A stretch of DNA of 64,000 nt. Origin: Sinorhizobium chiapasense (GTDB lineage: Bacteria > Pseudomonadota > Alphaproteobacteria > Rhizobiales > Rhizobiaceae). The position numbers were made by a program, and so were the translations under genes. Of the stretch, positions 55,815-64,000 are shown piece by piece (the stretch's first letter is position 1; every line of letters starts with the position of its first letter). The stretch spans positions 124,001-188,000 of the forward strand of contig NZ_CP133152.1 in NCBI RefSeq assembly GCF_036488675.1. Direction: 5' to 3'. The notes below the pieces were generated by a model that saw only the letters and a program-made list of their open reading frames with translations, was not told the origin of the DNA and ran no database searches.

Positions 55815-57107
55815 ATGACTATCAGGGCACGCGTTTGCGGCGCATTCCTCGCTGCCGCCCTTTCGACGACTGCGTTCAACGGCGCCTTCGCCGCCGAGGA
55901 CACGATCAAGGTCGGCATTCTTCATTCGCTTTCCGGCACCATGGCGATCTCCGAAACGACTCTCAAGGACGCCATGCTCATGCTGATCGATGAGCAGAAC
56001 AAGAAGGGCGGCCTGCTCGGCAAGAAGCTGGAGGCCGTCGTCGTCGATCCGGCCTCCGATTGGCCGCTCTTCGCCGAAAAGGCGCGCGAGCTCGTCTCCG
56101 TCGACAAGGTCTCGGCGGTCTTCGGTTGCTGGACTTCCGTGTCGCGCAAATCCGTGCTGCCGGTCTTCGAGGAGTTGAACTCGATCCTCTTCTATCCCGT
56201 CCAGTACGAGGGCGAGGAAAGCCAGCGCAACGTCTTCTACACCGGTGCCGCGCCGAACCAGCAGGCGATCCCCGCCGTCGATTATCTGATGGAAAACGAA
56301 GAGGTCGAGCGCTGGGTTCTCGCGGGCACGGACTACGTCTACCCGCGCACCACCAACAAGATCCTCGAGGCTTACCTGATCTCCAAGGGCGTGAAGCCCG
56401 AGGACATCATGATCAACTATACGCCCTTCGGCCATTCCGACTGGCAGACGATCGTCTCCGACATCAAGAAGTTCGGCTCGGCCGGCAAAAAGACCGCCGT
56501 CGTCTCGACGATCAACGGCGACGCCAACGTACCCTTCTACAAGGAACTCGCCAACCAGGGCATCAAGGCCGAGGACATCCCGGTCGTCGCCTTCTCGGTC
56601 GGTGAGGAAGAGCTTGCCGGCCTCGATACCGGTCCGCTGGTCGGCCATCTCGCCGCCTGGAACTACTTCCAGTCGGTCGACAACCCGGCCAATGCCGAAT
56701 TCATCAAGACCTGGAAGGCCTACACCAAGAACGACAAGCGCGTGACCAACGATCCCATGGAAGCCCATTACATCGGCTTCAACATGTGGCTGAAGGCGGT
56801 CGAAAAGGCCGGCACCACCGACACCGACGCCGTGCTCGATGCGATGGTCGGCATTTCCGTGCCGAACCTCTCGGGGGGTTATTCCACAATGATGCCGAAC
56901 CACCACATCACCAAGCCGGTGCTGATCGGCGAAATCCAGGCGGACGGCCAGTTCGAGACGGTCTGGGAAACCCCCGGCCTCGTGGTCGGCGACGAGTGGT
57001 CGGATTACCTGCCGGATTCGAAGGACCTGATCGCCGACTGGCGGGCGCCGATGTCCTGCGGCAATTTCAACATCGCAACGGGCAAATGCGGCGGCAAAGG
57101 TTCCTGA
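55815..57107 (+). CDS. urtA: Urea ABC transporter substrate-binding protein
   Basis: 430 residues from the ATG at 55815 (MTIRARVCGAFLAAALSTTA), signal peptide ending near AFAA. Family-typical stretches are IKVGILHSLSGTMAISETTL, AVFGCWTSVSRKSVLPVFEE, LNSILFYPVQYEGEESQRNV, DYVYPRTTNKILEAYL and APMSCGNFNIATGKCGG. It binds urea or short amides in the periplasm. An intercistronic hairpin (57195-57228) separates it from urtB. It heads an operon with all five urt genes. Confidence 0.96.
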   Translation: MTIRARVCGAFLAAALSTTAFNGAFAAEDTIKVGILHSLSGTMAISETTLKDAMLMLIDEQNKKGGLLGKKLEAVVVDPASDWPLFAEKARELVSVDKVSAVFGCWTSVSRKSVLPVFEELNSILFYPVQYEGEESQRNVFYTGAAPNQQAIPAVDYLMENEEVERWVLAGTDYVYPRTTNKILEAYLISKGVKPEDIMINYTPFGHSDWQTIVSDIKKFGSAGKKTAVVSTINGDANVPFYKELANQGIKAEDIPVVAFSVGEEELAGLDTGPLVGHLAAWNYFQSVDNPANAEFIKTWKAYTKNDKRVTNDPMEAHYIGFNMWLKAVEKAGTTDTDAVLDAMVGISVPNLSGGYSTMMPNHHITKPVLIGEIQADGQFETVWETPGLVVGDEWSDYLPDSKDLIADWRAPMSCGNFNIATGKCGGKGS

Positions 57108-57194
57108 TTTCATGACGAAAGACTTGTTCTCGAAAAGGATCATTCCGGTCTTCTTCGACAACGTCGTTTCATGACGAACCGATAGATCGAAATA

Positions 57195-57228
57195 CCCTCC
57201 GTCCGAAAGCGTCCATTCGGACGGAGGG
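57195..57228 (+). other. Intercistronic hairpin between urtA and urtB
   Basis: Perfect 13-bp stem CCCTCCGTCCGAA / TTCGGACGGAGGG (57195-57207, 57216-57228) with an 8-base loop and a weak TTTT four bases later. It probably gives partial termination or stabilises the urtA mRNA, raising binding protein over permease. Confidence 0.72.
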
Positions 57229-57281
57229 GCATTTTCACCGATGCCGCGCCGCGAACCGACGCGAAACCGTGCGAGGGGCGA

Positions 57282-58898
57282 ATGTTTCGCATCTTACAAA
57301 CCGTGCTTGTGGCCTTGCTTCTTTTCACCTCGATTCCGGTTGCGGGGCTGCGGGCGGAGGAAGGAATGCGCGACCTCGTAAACGCGCTCGGTACGGCGAA
57401 GCTCTCCAACATGGACGAACATATCGCGGCGCTCGCAAAGAGCGGCGATCCAAAGATCGTGCCGGTCCTCGAAGCGCTCGGCGATGGCAACCTTTATGTC
57501 CGCAAGGCCGACGGCCAGGTATTCCTGACGCGTGAAGGCGGGGCGGACCTGACGCTCAGCGATCCGCTTTCCGGCGAGAGCGTCGGCGAGGCGCCGAAGA
57601 GCGCACTGCAGAAGATCAAGGTCAACAACAGCGTGCGCCGTGCCGTGCGCACAGCGCTCGGCGGCCTGACGCTGCTGAGCCCCGATCGCAATCAACGCTT
57701 CAAGGCAGCGCAGTCCATCCTGCAGTCGCCCAACGCGGATGCGCTCCCGATCATCGAAGACGCACTCTCGGCCGAGAAGGATGCGGCCATCCGCGCATTG
57801 CTTGAACAGGCGCGCGCGACGGCGATCCTCGTCTCCGACCGGCCCGACGAGGAGCAGCGACAGGCCGTGCAAACTCTGAAGCAAAACGGCGGCCGCGAGG
57901 CGCTTTCGATTCTGTCGGCCGCCCTCGGCACCGCCGACGAGACCCTGAAGCCGGACATCGAGGCGGCGCTTGCGAGCATCGAGCAGACCGAGGCGCTCTG
58001 GGCGGCCGGCCAGAACGTCTGGTACGGGCTCTCGCTGGGCTCGGTGCTGCTGCTCGCCGCGATCGGCCTTGCCATCACCTTCGGCGTCATGGGCATCATC
58101 AACATGGCGCATGGCGAGATGGTGATGCTCGGCGCCTATACGACCTTTCTCGTGCAGGAGATCGTGCGCACGTCCTTTCCCTGGCTCTTCGACTGGTCGC
58201 TGGCGATCGCACTGCCGCTCGCCTTCCTGGTTACCGGCGCCGTCGGTCTGGCGATCGAGCGCGGCGTTATCCGCTTCCTCTATGGCCGACCGCTCGAGAC
58301 GCTGCTTGCCACCTGGGGCATATCGCTGATCCTGCAGCAGGCGGTGCGTTCGATCTTCGGTCCCACCAACCAGGAAGTCGGCAATCCGTCGTGGATGTCC
58401 GGCGCCTTCGAGCTCGGCGGGCTGACGATCACCTGGAACCGTCTCTGGATAATTCTCTTCGCGCTCGCCGTCTTCGCTGCCTTGCTTTTTCTCTTGAAGA
58501 AGACCCCGATGGGCCTGCAGATGCGGGCGGTGACGCAGAACCGGCGCATGGCCTCCTCCATGGGCATCCGCACGCCTGTGGTCGATGCGCTCACCTTCGC
58601 GCTCGGCTCCGGCATTGCCGGCATGGCCGGCGTGGCGCTGTCGCAGATCGACAACGTCTCGCCGAACCTCGGTCAAGGCTACATCATCGACAGCTTCATG
58701 GTCGTGGTCTTCGGCGGCGTCGGCAATCTCTGGGGCACGCTGGTCGGCGCCTTCTCGCTCGGCATCCTCAACAAGTTCCTCGAGCCCTATGCCGGCGCCG
58801 TGCTCGGCAAGATCCTCGTGCTCGTGCTGATCATCCTCTTCATCCAGAAGCGGCCGCGCGGGCTGTTTGCACTCAAGGGCCGGGCGGTGGAAGCATGA
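57282..58898 (+). CDS. urtB: Urea ABC transporter permease UrtB
   Basis: 538 residues. A signal-like N terminus and a periplasmic region of about 200 residues (HEAT-like helices, for example DALPIIEDALSAEKDAAIRA) precede a LivH-type permease of about eight helices: GLAITFGVMGIINMAHGEMV, PLETLLATWGISLILQQAVR and VVVFGGVGNLWGTLVGAFSL. The long N-terminal extension is a known feature of UrtB. The stop overlaps the urtC start by four bases. Confidence 0.95.
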   Translation: MFRILQTVLVALLLFTSIPVAGLRAEEGMRDLVNALGTAKLSNMDEHIAALAKSGDPKIVPVLEALGDGNLYVRKADGQVFLTREGGADLTLSDPLSGESVGEAPKSALQKIKVNNSVRRAVRTALGGLTLLSPDRNQRFKAAQSILQSPNADALPIIEDALSAEKDAAIRALLEQARATAILVSDRPDEEQRQAVQTLKQNGGREALSILSAALGTADETLKPDIEAALASIEQTEALWAAGQNVWYGLSLGSVLLLAAIGLAITFGVMGIINMAHGEMVMLGAYTTFLVQEIVRTSFPWLFDWSLAIALPLAFLVTGAVGLAIERGVIRFLYGRPLETLLATWGISLILQQAVRSIFGPTNQEVGNPSWMSGAFELGGLTITWNRLWIILFALAVFAALLFLLKKTPMGLQMRAVTQNRRMASSMGIRTPVVDALTFALGSGIAGMAGVALSQIDNVSPNLGQGYIIDSFMVVVFGGVGNLWGTLVGAFSLGILNKFLEPYAGAVLGKILVLVLIILFIQKRPRGLFALKGRAVEA

Positions 58899-60058
58899 TC
58901 ACCTCGTTCCTCATCAAGTCGCTGGATCGCACCATTATCGTCGTCGTGGCGATCCTGCTGGCGCTTGCGGTTCTCATCCCAGGCCTCAATCTCCTGACGG
59001 CGCCGGACCATCCGCTGCACGTGCCGACCTATCTGGTCTCGCTGTTCGGCAAGTACCTGACCTATGCGCTCCTGGCGCTGGCGCTCGATCTCGTCTGGGG
59101 TTTTTGCGGCATCCTCTCGCTCGGCCACGCCGCGTTCTTCGCGCTCGGTGGCTACGCGATCGGCATGTATCTGATGCGCCAGATCGGCGCGCGCGGCTCC
59201 TACGGCAATCCGCTCCTGCCGGACTTCATGGTGTTCCTCAACTGGAAGGAACTGCCCTGGTTCTGGTACGGCTTCGACATGTTCTGGTTCGCGGCGCTGA
59301 TGGTGGTCGTGGTGCCCGGGCTCATCGCCTTCGTCTTCGGCTGGTTTGCCTTCCGCTCGCGGGTCAATGGCGTCTATCTCTCGATCATCACCCAGGCCAT
59401 GACCTATGCGTTGCTGCTCGCCTTTTTCCGCAACGACATGGGCTTCGGCGGCAACAACGGGCTCACGGATTTCAAGGACATTCTCGGCTTCAATATCCAG
59501 GCGGACGGCACGCGTGCCGCACTGTTTGCGGCCTCCGCACTGGCGCTCGCCGTCTCGCTCGTCATTACATCCGGTATCGTGCGCTCCAAGTTCGGCAAGG
59601 TGCTGGTGGCGCTGCGCGATGCCGAAAGCCGCACCCGCTTTTTGGGCTACCGCGTGGAACACATGAAGCTCTTCGCCTTCACTGTCTCGGCGATGATGGC
59701 GGGTGTTGCCGGTGCGCTTTACGTGCCGCAGGTCGGCATCATCAATCCCGGCGAATTCGAGCCCGGCAATTCGATCGAAGTGGTGATCTGGACGGCGGTC
59801 GGCGGCCGCGGCACGCTGATCGGCCCGATCATCGGCGCCATCCTCGTCAATGGTGGGAAAAGCATCTTCACCGCCGCCTTCCCGGAATTCTGGCTCTTTG
59901 CGTTGGGCGGGCTCTTCGTGCTCGTCACGCTATTGCTGCCAAAGGGCATTGTCGGCACGGCGCAGCACTATCTCGCCCGGCGCCGCTCTTATCATGCGGC
60001 GACCGTCACCGACAAAGAGGCAGGCCTGCCGGCTGCAGAACCGATGGCTGCGGAGTGA
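58895..60058 (+). CDS. urtC: Urea ABC transporter permease UrtC
   Basis: 387 residues from the ATG at 58895 (MITSFLIKSLDRTIIVVVAI). LivM-type permease with LDLVWGFCGILSLGHAAFFA, FRSRVNGVYLSIITQAMTYA, VALRDAESRTRFLGYRVEHM and VGGRGTLIGPIIGAILVNGG. It pairs with UrtB to form the urea channel. It ends in a charged cytoplasmic tail and is followed five bases later by urtD. Confidence 0.95.
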   Translation: MITSFLIKSLDRTIIVVVAILLALAVLIPGLNLLTAPDHPLHVPTYLVSLFGKYLTYALLALALDLVWGFCGILSLGHAAFFALGGYAIGMYLMRQIGARGSYGNPLLPDFMVFLNWKELPWFWYGFDMFWFAALMVVVVPGLIAFVFGWFAFRSRVNGVYLSIITQAMTYALLLAFFRNDMGFGGNNGLTDFKDILGFNIQADGTRAALFAASALALAVSLVITSGIVRSKFGKVLVALRDAESRTRFLGYRVEHMKLFAFTVSAMMAGVAGALYVPQVGIINPGEFEPGNSIEVVIWTAVGGRGTLIGPIIGAILVNGGKSIFTAAFPEFWLFALGGLFVLVTLLLPKGIVGTAQHYLARRRSYHAATVTDKEAGLPAAEPMAAE

Positions 60059-60063
60059 TTGCC

Positions 60064-60825
60064 ATGCATGAGAAGAACGAGAAGAAACCGAAGAGCCTGC
60101 TCTATCTCGACGGCGTCTCCGTCTCCTTCGACGGCTTCAAGGCGCTGAATTCGCTCTCCTTCGTCGTCGAACCGGGTGAGCTCAGAGCGATTATCGGGCC
60201 GAACGGCGCCGGCAAGACGACGATGATGGACATCATCACCGGCAAGACCCGGCCCGACGAGGGCGAGGTCTTCTTCAAAGGCGATATCGATCTGACCCGG
60301 AAGGACGAGGCGGAGATCGCCCAGCTTGGCATCGGCCGGAAGTTCCAGAAGCCGACCGTGTTCGAAAATCACACCGTCTGGGACAATCTGGAGCTGGCGC
60401 TGAACCGCCGCCGCGGCGTCTTCGCAACGCTGTTCTATCGCCTGACGACCGAGGACAAGACCCGCATCGAGGAAATCCTTTCGACCGTTCGCCTGACGGC
60501 GCGCCGCGACGACCTCGCCGCCAACCTTTCGCACGGCCAGAAGCAATGGCTGGAGATCGGCATGCTGCTTGCGCAGGAGCCGGAGCTTCTGCTCGTCGAC
60601 GAGCCGGTCGCCGGCATGACCGATGCGGAGACGGCCGAAACGGCGGTGCTGCTGAAGGAGATCGCCAGGACCCGCTCGGTCGTCGTCGTCGAGCATGACA
60701 TGGGCTTCATCCGCGATCTCGGCGTCAAGGTGACCTGCCTCGCGGAGGGCTCGGTGCTGGCGGAGGGCTCGATCGATTTCGTCAGCAGCGATCCAAAGGT
60801 GATCGAAAACTATCTCGGCCGCTGA
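60064..60825 (+). CDS. urtD: Urea ABC transporter ATP-binding protein UrtD
   Basis: 253 residues from the ATG at 60064 (MHEKNEKKPKSLLYLDGVSV). LivG-type ATPase: Walker A IIGPNGAGKTTMMD, Q-loop IGRKFQKPTVFENHTVWDNL, signature LSHGQKQWLEIGMLLA, Walker B LLLVDEPVAGMT, switch His VVEHDMGFIRDLG. It works with UrtE to drive UrtBC. Fifteen bases separate it from urtE. Confidence 0.95.
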   Translation: MHEKNEKKPKSLLYLDGVSVSFDGFKALNSLSFVVEPGELRAIIGPNGAGKTTMMDIITGKTRPDEGEVFFKGDIDLTRKDEAEIAQLGIGRKFQKPTVFENHTVWDNLELALNRRRGVFATLFYRLTTEDKTRIEEILSTVRLTARRDDLAANLSHGQKQWLEIGMLLAQEPELLLVDEPVAGMTDAETAETAVLLKEIARTRSVVVVEHDMGFIRDLGVKVTCLAEGSVLAEGSIDFVSSDPKVIENYLGR

Positions 60826-60840
60826 GAAGGAGTTGGACCC

Positions 60841-61536
60841 ATGTTGAGCGTCGAAAACGTCAGCCTTCACTACGGCGCCGCGCAGGCGCTGCGCAACGTC
60901 TCGATCAGGGCGGAGATGGGAAAGATCACCTGCGTGCTCGGTCGCAACGGCGTCGGCAAGTCGAGTCTCTTGCGGGCGATCACCGGCCAGCACCCGCTCT
61001 CCGCAGGCACCGTCACCTTTAACGGCGCGCCCCTCGACGGCATGGCGCCTTTTCGCCGGGCAAAGCTCGGCGTCGGATACGTGCCGCAGGGCCGCGAGAT
61101 TTTCCCCCTGCTCAGCGTCAGGGAGAACCTCGAAACCGGATACGCGCCGCTGAAGCGGGCCGATCGCTCGATTCCCGAGGACATCTTCAACCTGTTTCCG
61201 GTGCTGAAAACCATGCTCGGCCGCCGCGGCGGCGATCTTTCCGGCGGCCAGCAGCAGCAGCTTGCCATCGGACGGGCGCTCGTCACCCGCCCCAAGATCC
61301 TGGTGCTCGACGAGCCGACGGAGGGCATCCAGCCGTCGATCATCAAGGATATTGGCCGTGCGATCAAATATTTGCGGGACTCGACCGGCATGGCGATCCT
61401 GCTGGTCGAGCAATATCTCGACTTCTGCCGGGAGCTTGCCGATCATGTCTACATCATGGACCGCGGTGCTTTCGTGCATGATGGGCCGGCCGAGACGCTG
61501 GATACACCGGAGGCGCGACGACATCTGACCGTCTAG
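60841..61536 (+). CDS. urtE: Urea ABC transporter ATP-binding protein UrtE
   Basis: 231 residues. LivF-type ATPase: Walker A VLGRNGVGKSSLLRAI, signature LSGGQQQQLAIGRALV, Walker B ILVLDEPTEGIQPSIIKDIG, then AILLVEQYLDFCRELADHVY. AAGGAG precedes the ATG. It is the last gene of the urt operon. No Rho-independent terminator was seen directly after it, and repeats occupy the next 240 bases. Confidence 0.95.
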   Translation: MLSVENVSLHYGAAQALRNVSIRAEMGKITCVLGRNGVGKSSLLRAITGQHPLSAGTVTFNGAPLDGMAPFRRAKLGVGYVPQGREIFPLLSVRENLETGYAPLKRADRSIPEDIFNLFPVLKTMLGRRGGDLSGGQQQQLAIGRALVTRPKILVLDEPTEGIQPSIIKDIGRAIKYLRDSTGMAILLVEQYLDFCRELADHVYIMDRGAFVHDGPAETLDTPEARRHLTV

Positions 61537-61844
61537 AAGCAGGATGGAGAGCGCGCGCGACGGTTTCCGGAACAAAACGTGCCGCCGCCGGGAACCTATT
61601 CCTGTTTCATGCATTCCGTCTCTGCCCGCAATCTATCGATTGTGTGCCGCTCGCGTCTCGGCTGCCTACTGCATGTCTCCTTGAATCGACCTCGATTCAA
61701 GGACAAAGACACGCAGCAATTCAAAGGGCTACAGCGACCTTTGCGCGTCCGATAAGACGTGCGGCGCTGTAGGAGCATGGTATTTCGTAACCGACAGAAT
61801 TGGCCATTCGCGTTTCCCGATCTACACGTTGTGAGGAGACACAA
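61537..61844. repeat. Intergenic region with repeat composite
   Basis: No gene. About 61676-61775 holds TTGAATCGACCTCGATTCAA followed by GGACAAAGACACGCAGCAAT, GGGCTACAGCGACCTTTGCG and CGTCCGATAAGACGTGCGGC, the same modules as at 63726-63836. Confidence 0.75.
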
Positions 61845-62228
61845 ATGACGAATTTCCTGCCCGACCTTTACGAAGGGCACGCCCCGATCACCCTGCAAAA
61901 TCTGTTTCGAGACGCACTCGAGGCCTATGACGACTGGGATGAGGGGATGCCTGAACCGGTCGTACCCTACGAAGGCAAGGTCCTGCCGATCAGCGACGTC
62001 TTCGACTGGATGAAACCTTGCACAGATATCATGCCCGCCAACATGATCGGTATCGTCACCGACCGGCTGAGCAAGCCATGGAGCGGCCGCGGACCGCTCG
62101 ACGAGATGACCTTTTCCACCGCCGCCCGCGTCATGTCCGTTCTGGTAAGACGCCGGCTGAGGCGCTTCGGGCGCGGTTCTATCGAGACTTTCGTCGACCG
62201 CTTCAATCAGCCGCTTCACGCCGAGTGA
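61845..62228 (+). CDS. Hypothetical protein, 127 residues
   Basis: It starts MTNFLPDLYEGHAPITLQNL with a GAGGAG site seven bases before the ATG. The protein is soluble and mixed, with YDDWDEGMPEPVVPYEGKVL in the acidic middle and a basic helix VRRRLRRFGRGSIETFVDRF at the end. No domain or membrane span was recognised. It lies between the urt operon and a LacI-type gene and appears monocistronic. The good ribosome site and even composition argue that it is real. Confidence 0.7.
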   Translation: MTNFLPDLYEGHAPITLQNLFRDALEAYDDWDEGMPEPVVPYEGKVLPISDVFDWMKPCTDIMPANMIGIVTDRLSKPWSGRGPLDEMTFSTAARVMSVLVRRRLRRFGRGSIETFVDRFNQPLHAE

Positions 62229-62428
62229 CAGCACCGAAGCCGGATTGCGCAGACAGCGCGGCTCTCATGCCGCGCTGTTTCGTTGTCTGGCAGTCGGTGT
62301 TTGACCAACGCCGACCCGCAGATTGTCGTGTGACAGAGAGTCCTTTCCTTTCATGCCATGCGCCGTAAGATAGCCGGTGAGAGGAGCGCCGGGCCAAGCG
62401 AAACTCTCCTCCGTGCCGAACACATGGA

Positions 62429-63541
62429 ATGGACGGCGGCGAGCGTCGCCGATGGGCCAGATTGAGGCGTGGTGTGGCGTCGTCTAACGACAGCGAAGTC
62501 AGGAATCGATCGCGCCGTGGCAGCGGCCGCCCGACGCTCGCGGATGTTGCGGGTCTCGCCGGCGTCGGCAGCATTACCGTTTCCCGAGCGCTGCGCGATC
62601 CCGAGCGCGTCTCCCCGGAACTGCGCCAGCGCATCGCCGCGGCCGTCAGCAAGCTGGGTTACGTGCCGAACCCGAGCGCGCGTGCGCTGGCCTCGGCGCG
62701 CGCCGATGTCATCGGCGTGCTCGTTCCGTCGCTGACCAACAATGTCTTTTCCGAAGTCTTGCGCGGCATTCACGATGGCCTGGGGGATTGCCCGCTGCAG
62801 ATCCAGTTCGGCAACACGCACTACTCCGGTGAGGAGGAGGAGCGGCTGCTGAGGGTCTTCCTCGGCCAGCGTCCGTCGGCGCTGATCGTTTCCGGCATAG
62901 ATCAGGGGCCGATGACGCGGCAGATGCTCGAGGAGGCCGGTTGTCCGGTCGTGCAGATCATGGAAATCGGGCCGGATCCGGTCGACATGATGATCGGCTT
63001 TTCCCATCTGGAGGCAGGCAAGGCGGTGGCGCGGCACCTGATCGATGTCGGCTGCAAGCGCATAGGATTTCTCGGCGCCCGCATGGATCCGCGGTCCCGG
63101 CGGCGGCTCGCAGGCTATGAGGCGGTGATGCGCGAAGCCGGCCGCTTCGATGCAGCGCTCGTGACGACAACCATTTCGCCCTCGAGCGTTTCGATGGGGG
63201 TACGCCTTTTTCACAAGGCGCTCGAAAGAACCCCCGACCTCGACGCGGTCATCTGCAACAATGACGACGTGGCGCTCGGCGTCCTCTTCGCCTGCCATCG
63301 CGCAGGCTTGCAGGTTCCGGCTCAAATCAGCATAGCCGGCTTCAACGATCTCGAAATGATGGAGGTGGCGTCACCTTCTGTCACCAGCGTGCGGACCCCC
63401 CGATACGAGATCGGACGGCGCGCCATCGCCATGGCGCGGGCCGCTATTGCCGGCGAGCGGCCGCGGCGGACCGTCGTAGATCTCGGCTTCGAGCTGAAGA
63501 TTCGCGAGAGCACGACGCGCGCAGCGATACCAGCGATCTGA
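62429..63541 (+). CDS. LacI/GntR-type transcriptional regulator
   Basis: 370 residues from the ATG at 62429; a GTG at 62474 (VASSNDSEVRNRSRRGSGRP) with GAGG upstream is an equally good start. HTH and hinge: RPTLADVAGLAGVGSITVSR and LGYVPNPSARALASARADVI. The sensor domain has IGVLVPSLTNNVFSEVLRGI, GFLGARMDPRSRRRLAGYEA and SIAGFNDLEMMEVASPSVTS. The pattern is like gluconate repressors (GntR of the LacI family). A perfect 14-bp LacI-type palindrome lies 40 bases downstream, before the next gene, and is its likely target. Confidence 0.92.
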   Translation: MDGGERRRWARLRRGVASSNDSEVRNRSRRGSGRPTLADVAGLAGVGSITVSRALRDPERVSPELRQRIAAAVSKLGYVPNPSARALASARADVIGVLVPSLTNNVFSEVLRGIHDGLGDCPLQIQFGNTHYSGEEEERLLRVFLGQRPSALIVSGIDQGPMTRQMLEEAGCPVVQIMEIGPDPVDMMIGFSHLEAGKAVARHLIDVGCKRIGFLGARMDPRSRRRLAGYEAVMREAGRFDAALVTTTISPSSVSMGVRLFHKALERTPDLDAVICNNDDVALGVLFACHRAGLQVPAQISIAGFNDLEMMEVASPSVTSVRTPRYEIGRRAIAMARAAIAGERPRRTVVDLGFELKIRESTTRAAIPAI

Positions 63542-63581
63542 CCGCGGCCCAGCCAGAATGCGGCTGCTTTACAATGCCCGT

Positions 63582-63595
63582 TGGTAGCGCTACCA
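63582..63595. promoter_or_regulatory. Predicted LacI/GntR-type operator
   Basis: TGGTAGCGCTACCA, a perfect 14-base palindrome with a central CG, 40 bases after the LacI-type gene and 378 bases before the gene starting at 63974. This is the expected form for a LacI-family operator controlling that downstream gene. Confidence 0.7.
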
Positions 63596-63725
63596 TCCCT
63601 GCTTGTGACGTTTCGGGAGGAGACCTGTCTGACGTCACCGGACTCGCGTATCGACATGTCGTGCCGGATTGGCAACGAGCGCAGGCGCTGCCTGCGGCGA
63701 GTGCTCGACGTCTGGAGCCTAGTGC

Positions 63726-63916
63726 GTTCCACTGCATGTTTCCGTAAATCGGAACCGATTTAAGGATAAAAATATGCAGCAATTCAAAGTGCAACAGCGT
63801 CCTTTGCGCGTCTGCCGAGACGCGCGGCGCTGGAGTGGACGCACAAGGACGCTCGAGCACAATAATTCTAGTGCATCTGTCCGCTTACGTGATCCAACCC
63901 AAAGCGGGATGTTCTA
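63726..63916. repeat. Large composite intergenic repeat
   Basis: It contains CCGTAAATCGGAACCGATTT, AAAATATGCAGCAATTCAAA, CAACAGCGTCCTTTGCGCGT and GAGACGCGCGGCGCTGGAGT. A degraded version of the CTAGAGCATC...GATGCTCTAG unit follows (63870-63916). It separates the operator from the last partial gene. Confidence 0.78.
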
Positions 63917-63973
63917 GCGGCCCCCTGTTTCGATACCCTGTCCCGTCATAACCACAAAATGGGAGGGAATTCG

Positions 63974-64000
63974 ATGACCAGAACATTCGTCAGCGGCATT
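63974..64000 (+). CDS. Partial gene, first nine codons
   Basis: ATG at 63974 preceded by a strong GGGAGGGAA site; the translation MTRTFVSGI runs off the window. The start looks like the beginning of a signal peptide, which would suit a periplasmic binding protein, but nine residues cannot decide. The operator at 63582-63595 suggests it is controlled by the LacI-type regulator upstream. Confidence 0.6.

Overview
The window looks like a rhizobial genome segment, most likely Ensifer/Sinorhizobium (Alphaproteobacteria, Hyphomicrobiales). The grounds are a DctA / divergent DctB-DctD dicarboxylate locus with a near-ideal sigma-54 promoter, a urea ABC transporter (UrtABCDE), a second (nuo2-type) complex I cluster, katG beside a divergent oxyR, dense rhizobial intergenic palindromic repeats, and high-GC coding sequence. 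No rRNA, tRNA, CRISPR array, prophage or replication origin was seen. A chromid or symbiotic megaplasmid is likely but is only inferred from the gene mix.

Layout. (1) 1-9.8 kb: a sugar/glycoside region. On the minus strand lie a sugar-binding protein, two permeases, a UgpC/MalK-type ATPase, a PHP-domain metallohydrolase and a partial TIM-barrel isomerase. Divergently lie a LacI-type regulator and a GH38-like (DUF5054) protein. Two copies of the same near-palindrome sit in the binding-protein promoter and across the start of the regulator. (2) 9.8-13.6 kb: a glycine-zipper DUF1236 protein, a 71-residue hypothetical protein, and a class A penicillin-binding protein with a BA14K-like tail. (3) 14.1-31.1 kb: a complete but rearranged complex I cluster, nuoJK, MrpD-like pump, 84-residue membrane protein, NuoL/MrpD-like pump, nuoM, nuoN, nuoABCDEFG on plus, then a CBS-domain gene, nuoI and nuoH on minus. 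It has four antiporter-like subunits instead of three and a NuoG carrying the N7 cluster motif. (4) 31.4-34.8 kb: an EF-hand protein, a UvrD/Rep helicase, and a tiny two-gene operon behind a TTGACA promoter whose -10 is covered by an exact GTTC-N7-GTTC LexA box. (5) 34.8-38.4 kb: a multi-hairpin RNA candidate ending in a strong terminator, then katG and oxyR. (6) 38.5-40.2 kb: an IS5-family element with exact ends and a TA duplication that carries a methyltransferase passenger gene. (7) 40.3-44.3 kb: a two-subunit molybdenum hydroxylase and an AraC regulator. (8) 44.4-49.2 kb: dctD, dctB, dctA. (9) 49.4-61.5 kb: a LuxR-type response regulator overlapping an NCS1-transporter/histidine-kinase/receiver fusion, an OsmC-like protein, a PQQ-type sugar dehydrogenase, then urtABCDE. 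(10) 61.8-64 kb: a hypothetical protein, a GntR-like LacI regulator, a perfect 14-bp operator palindrome, and the first 27 bases of a further gene.

How the parts work together: carbon and nitrogen scavenging (sugars, C4-dicarboxylates, urea) feeds NADH to an alternative complex I. Peroxide defence (KatG/OxyR) and an SOS-type operon lie beside it. The intergenic DNA is shaped by palindromic repeats, and six genes end at a TAG that is the first three bases of such a repeat.
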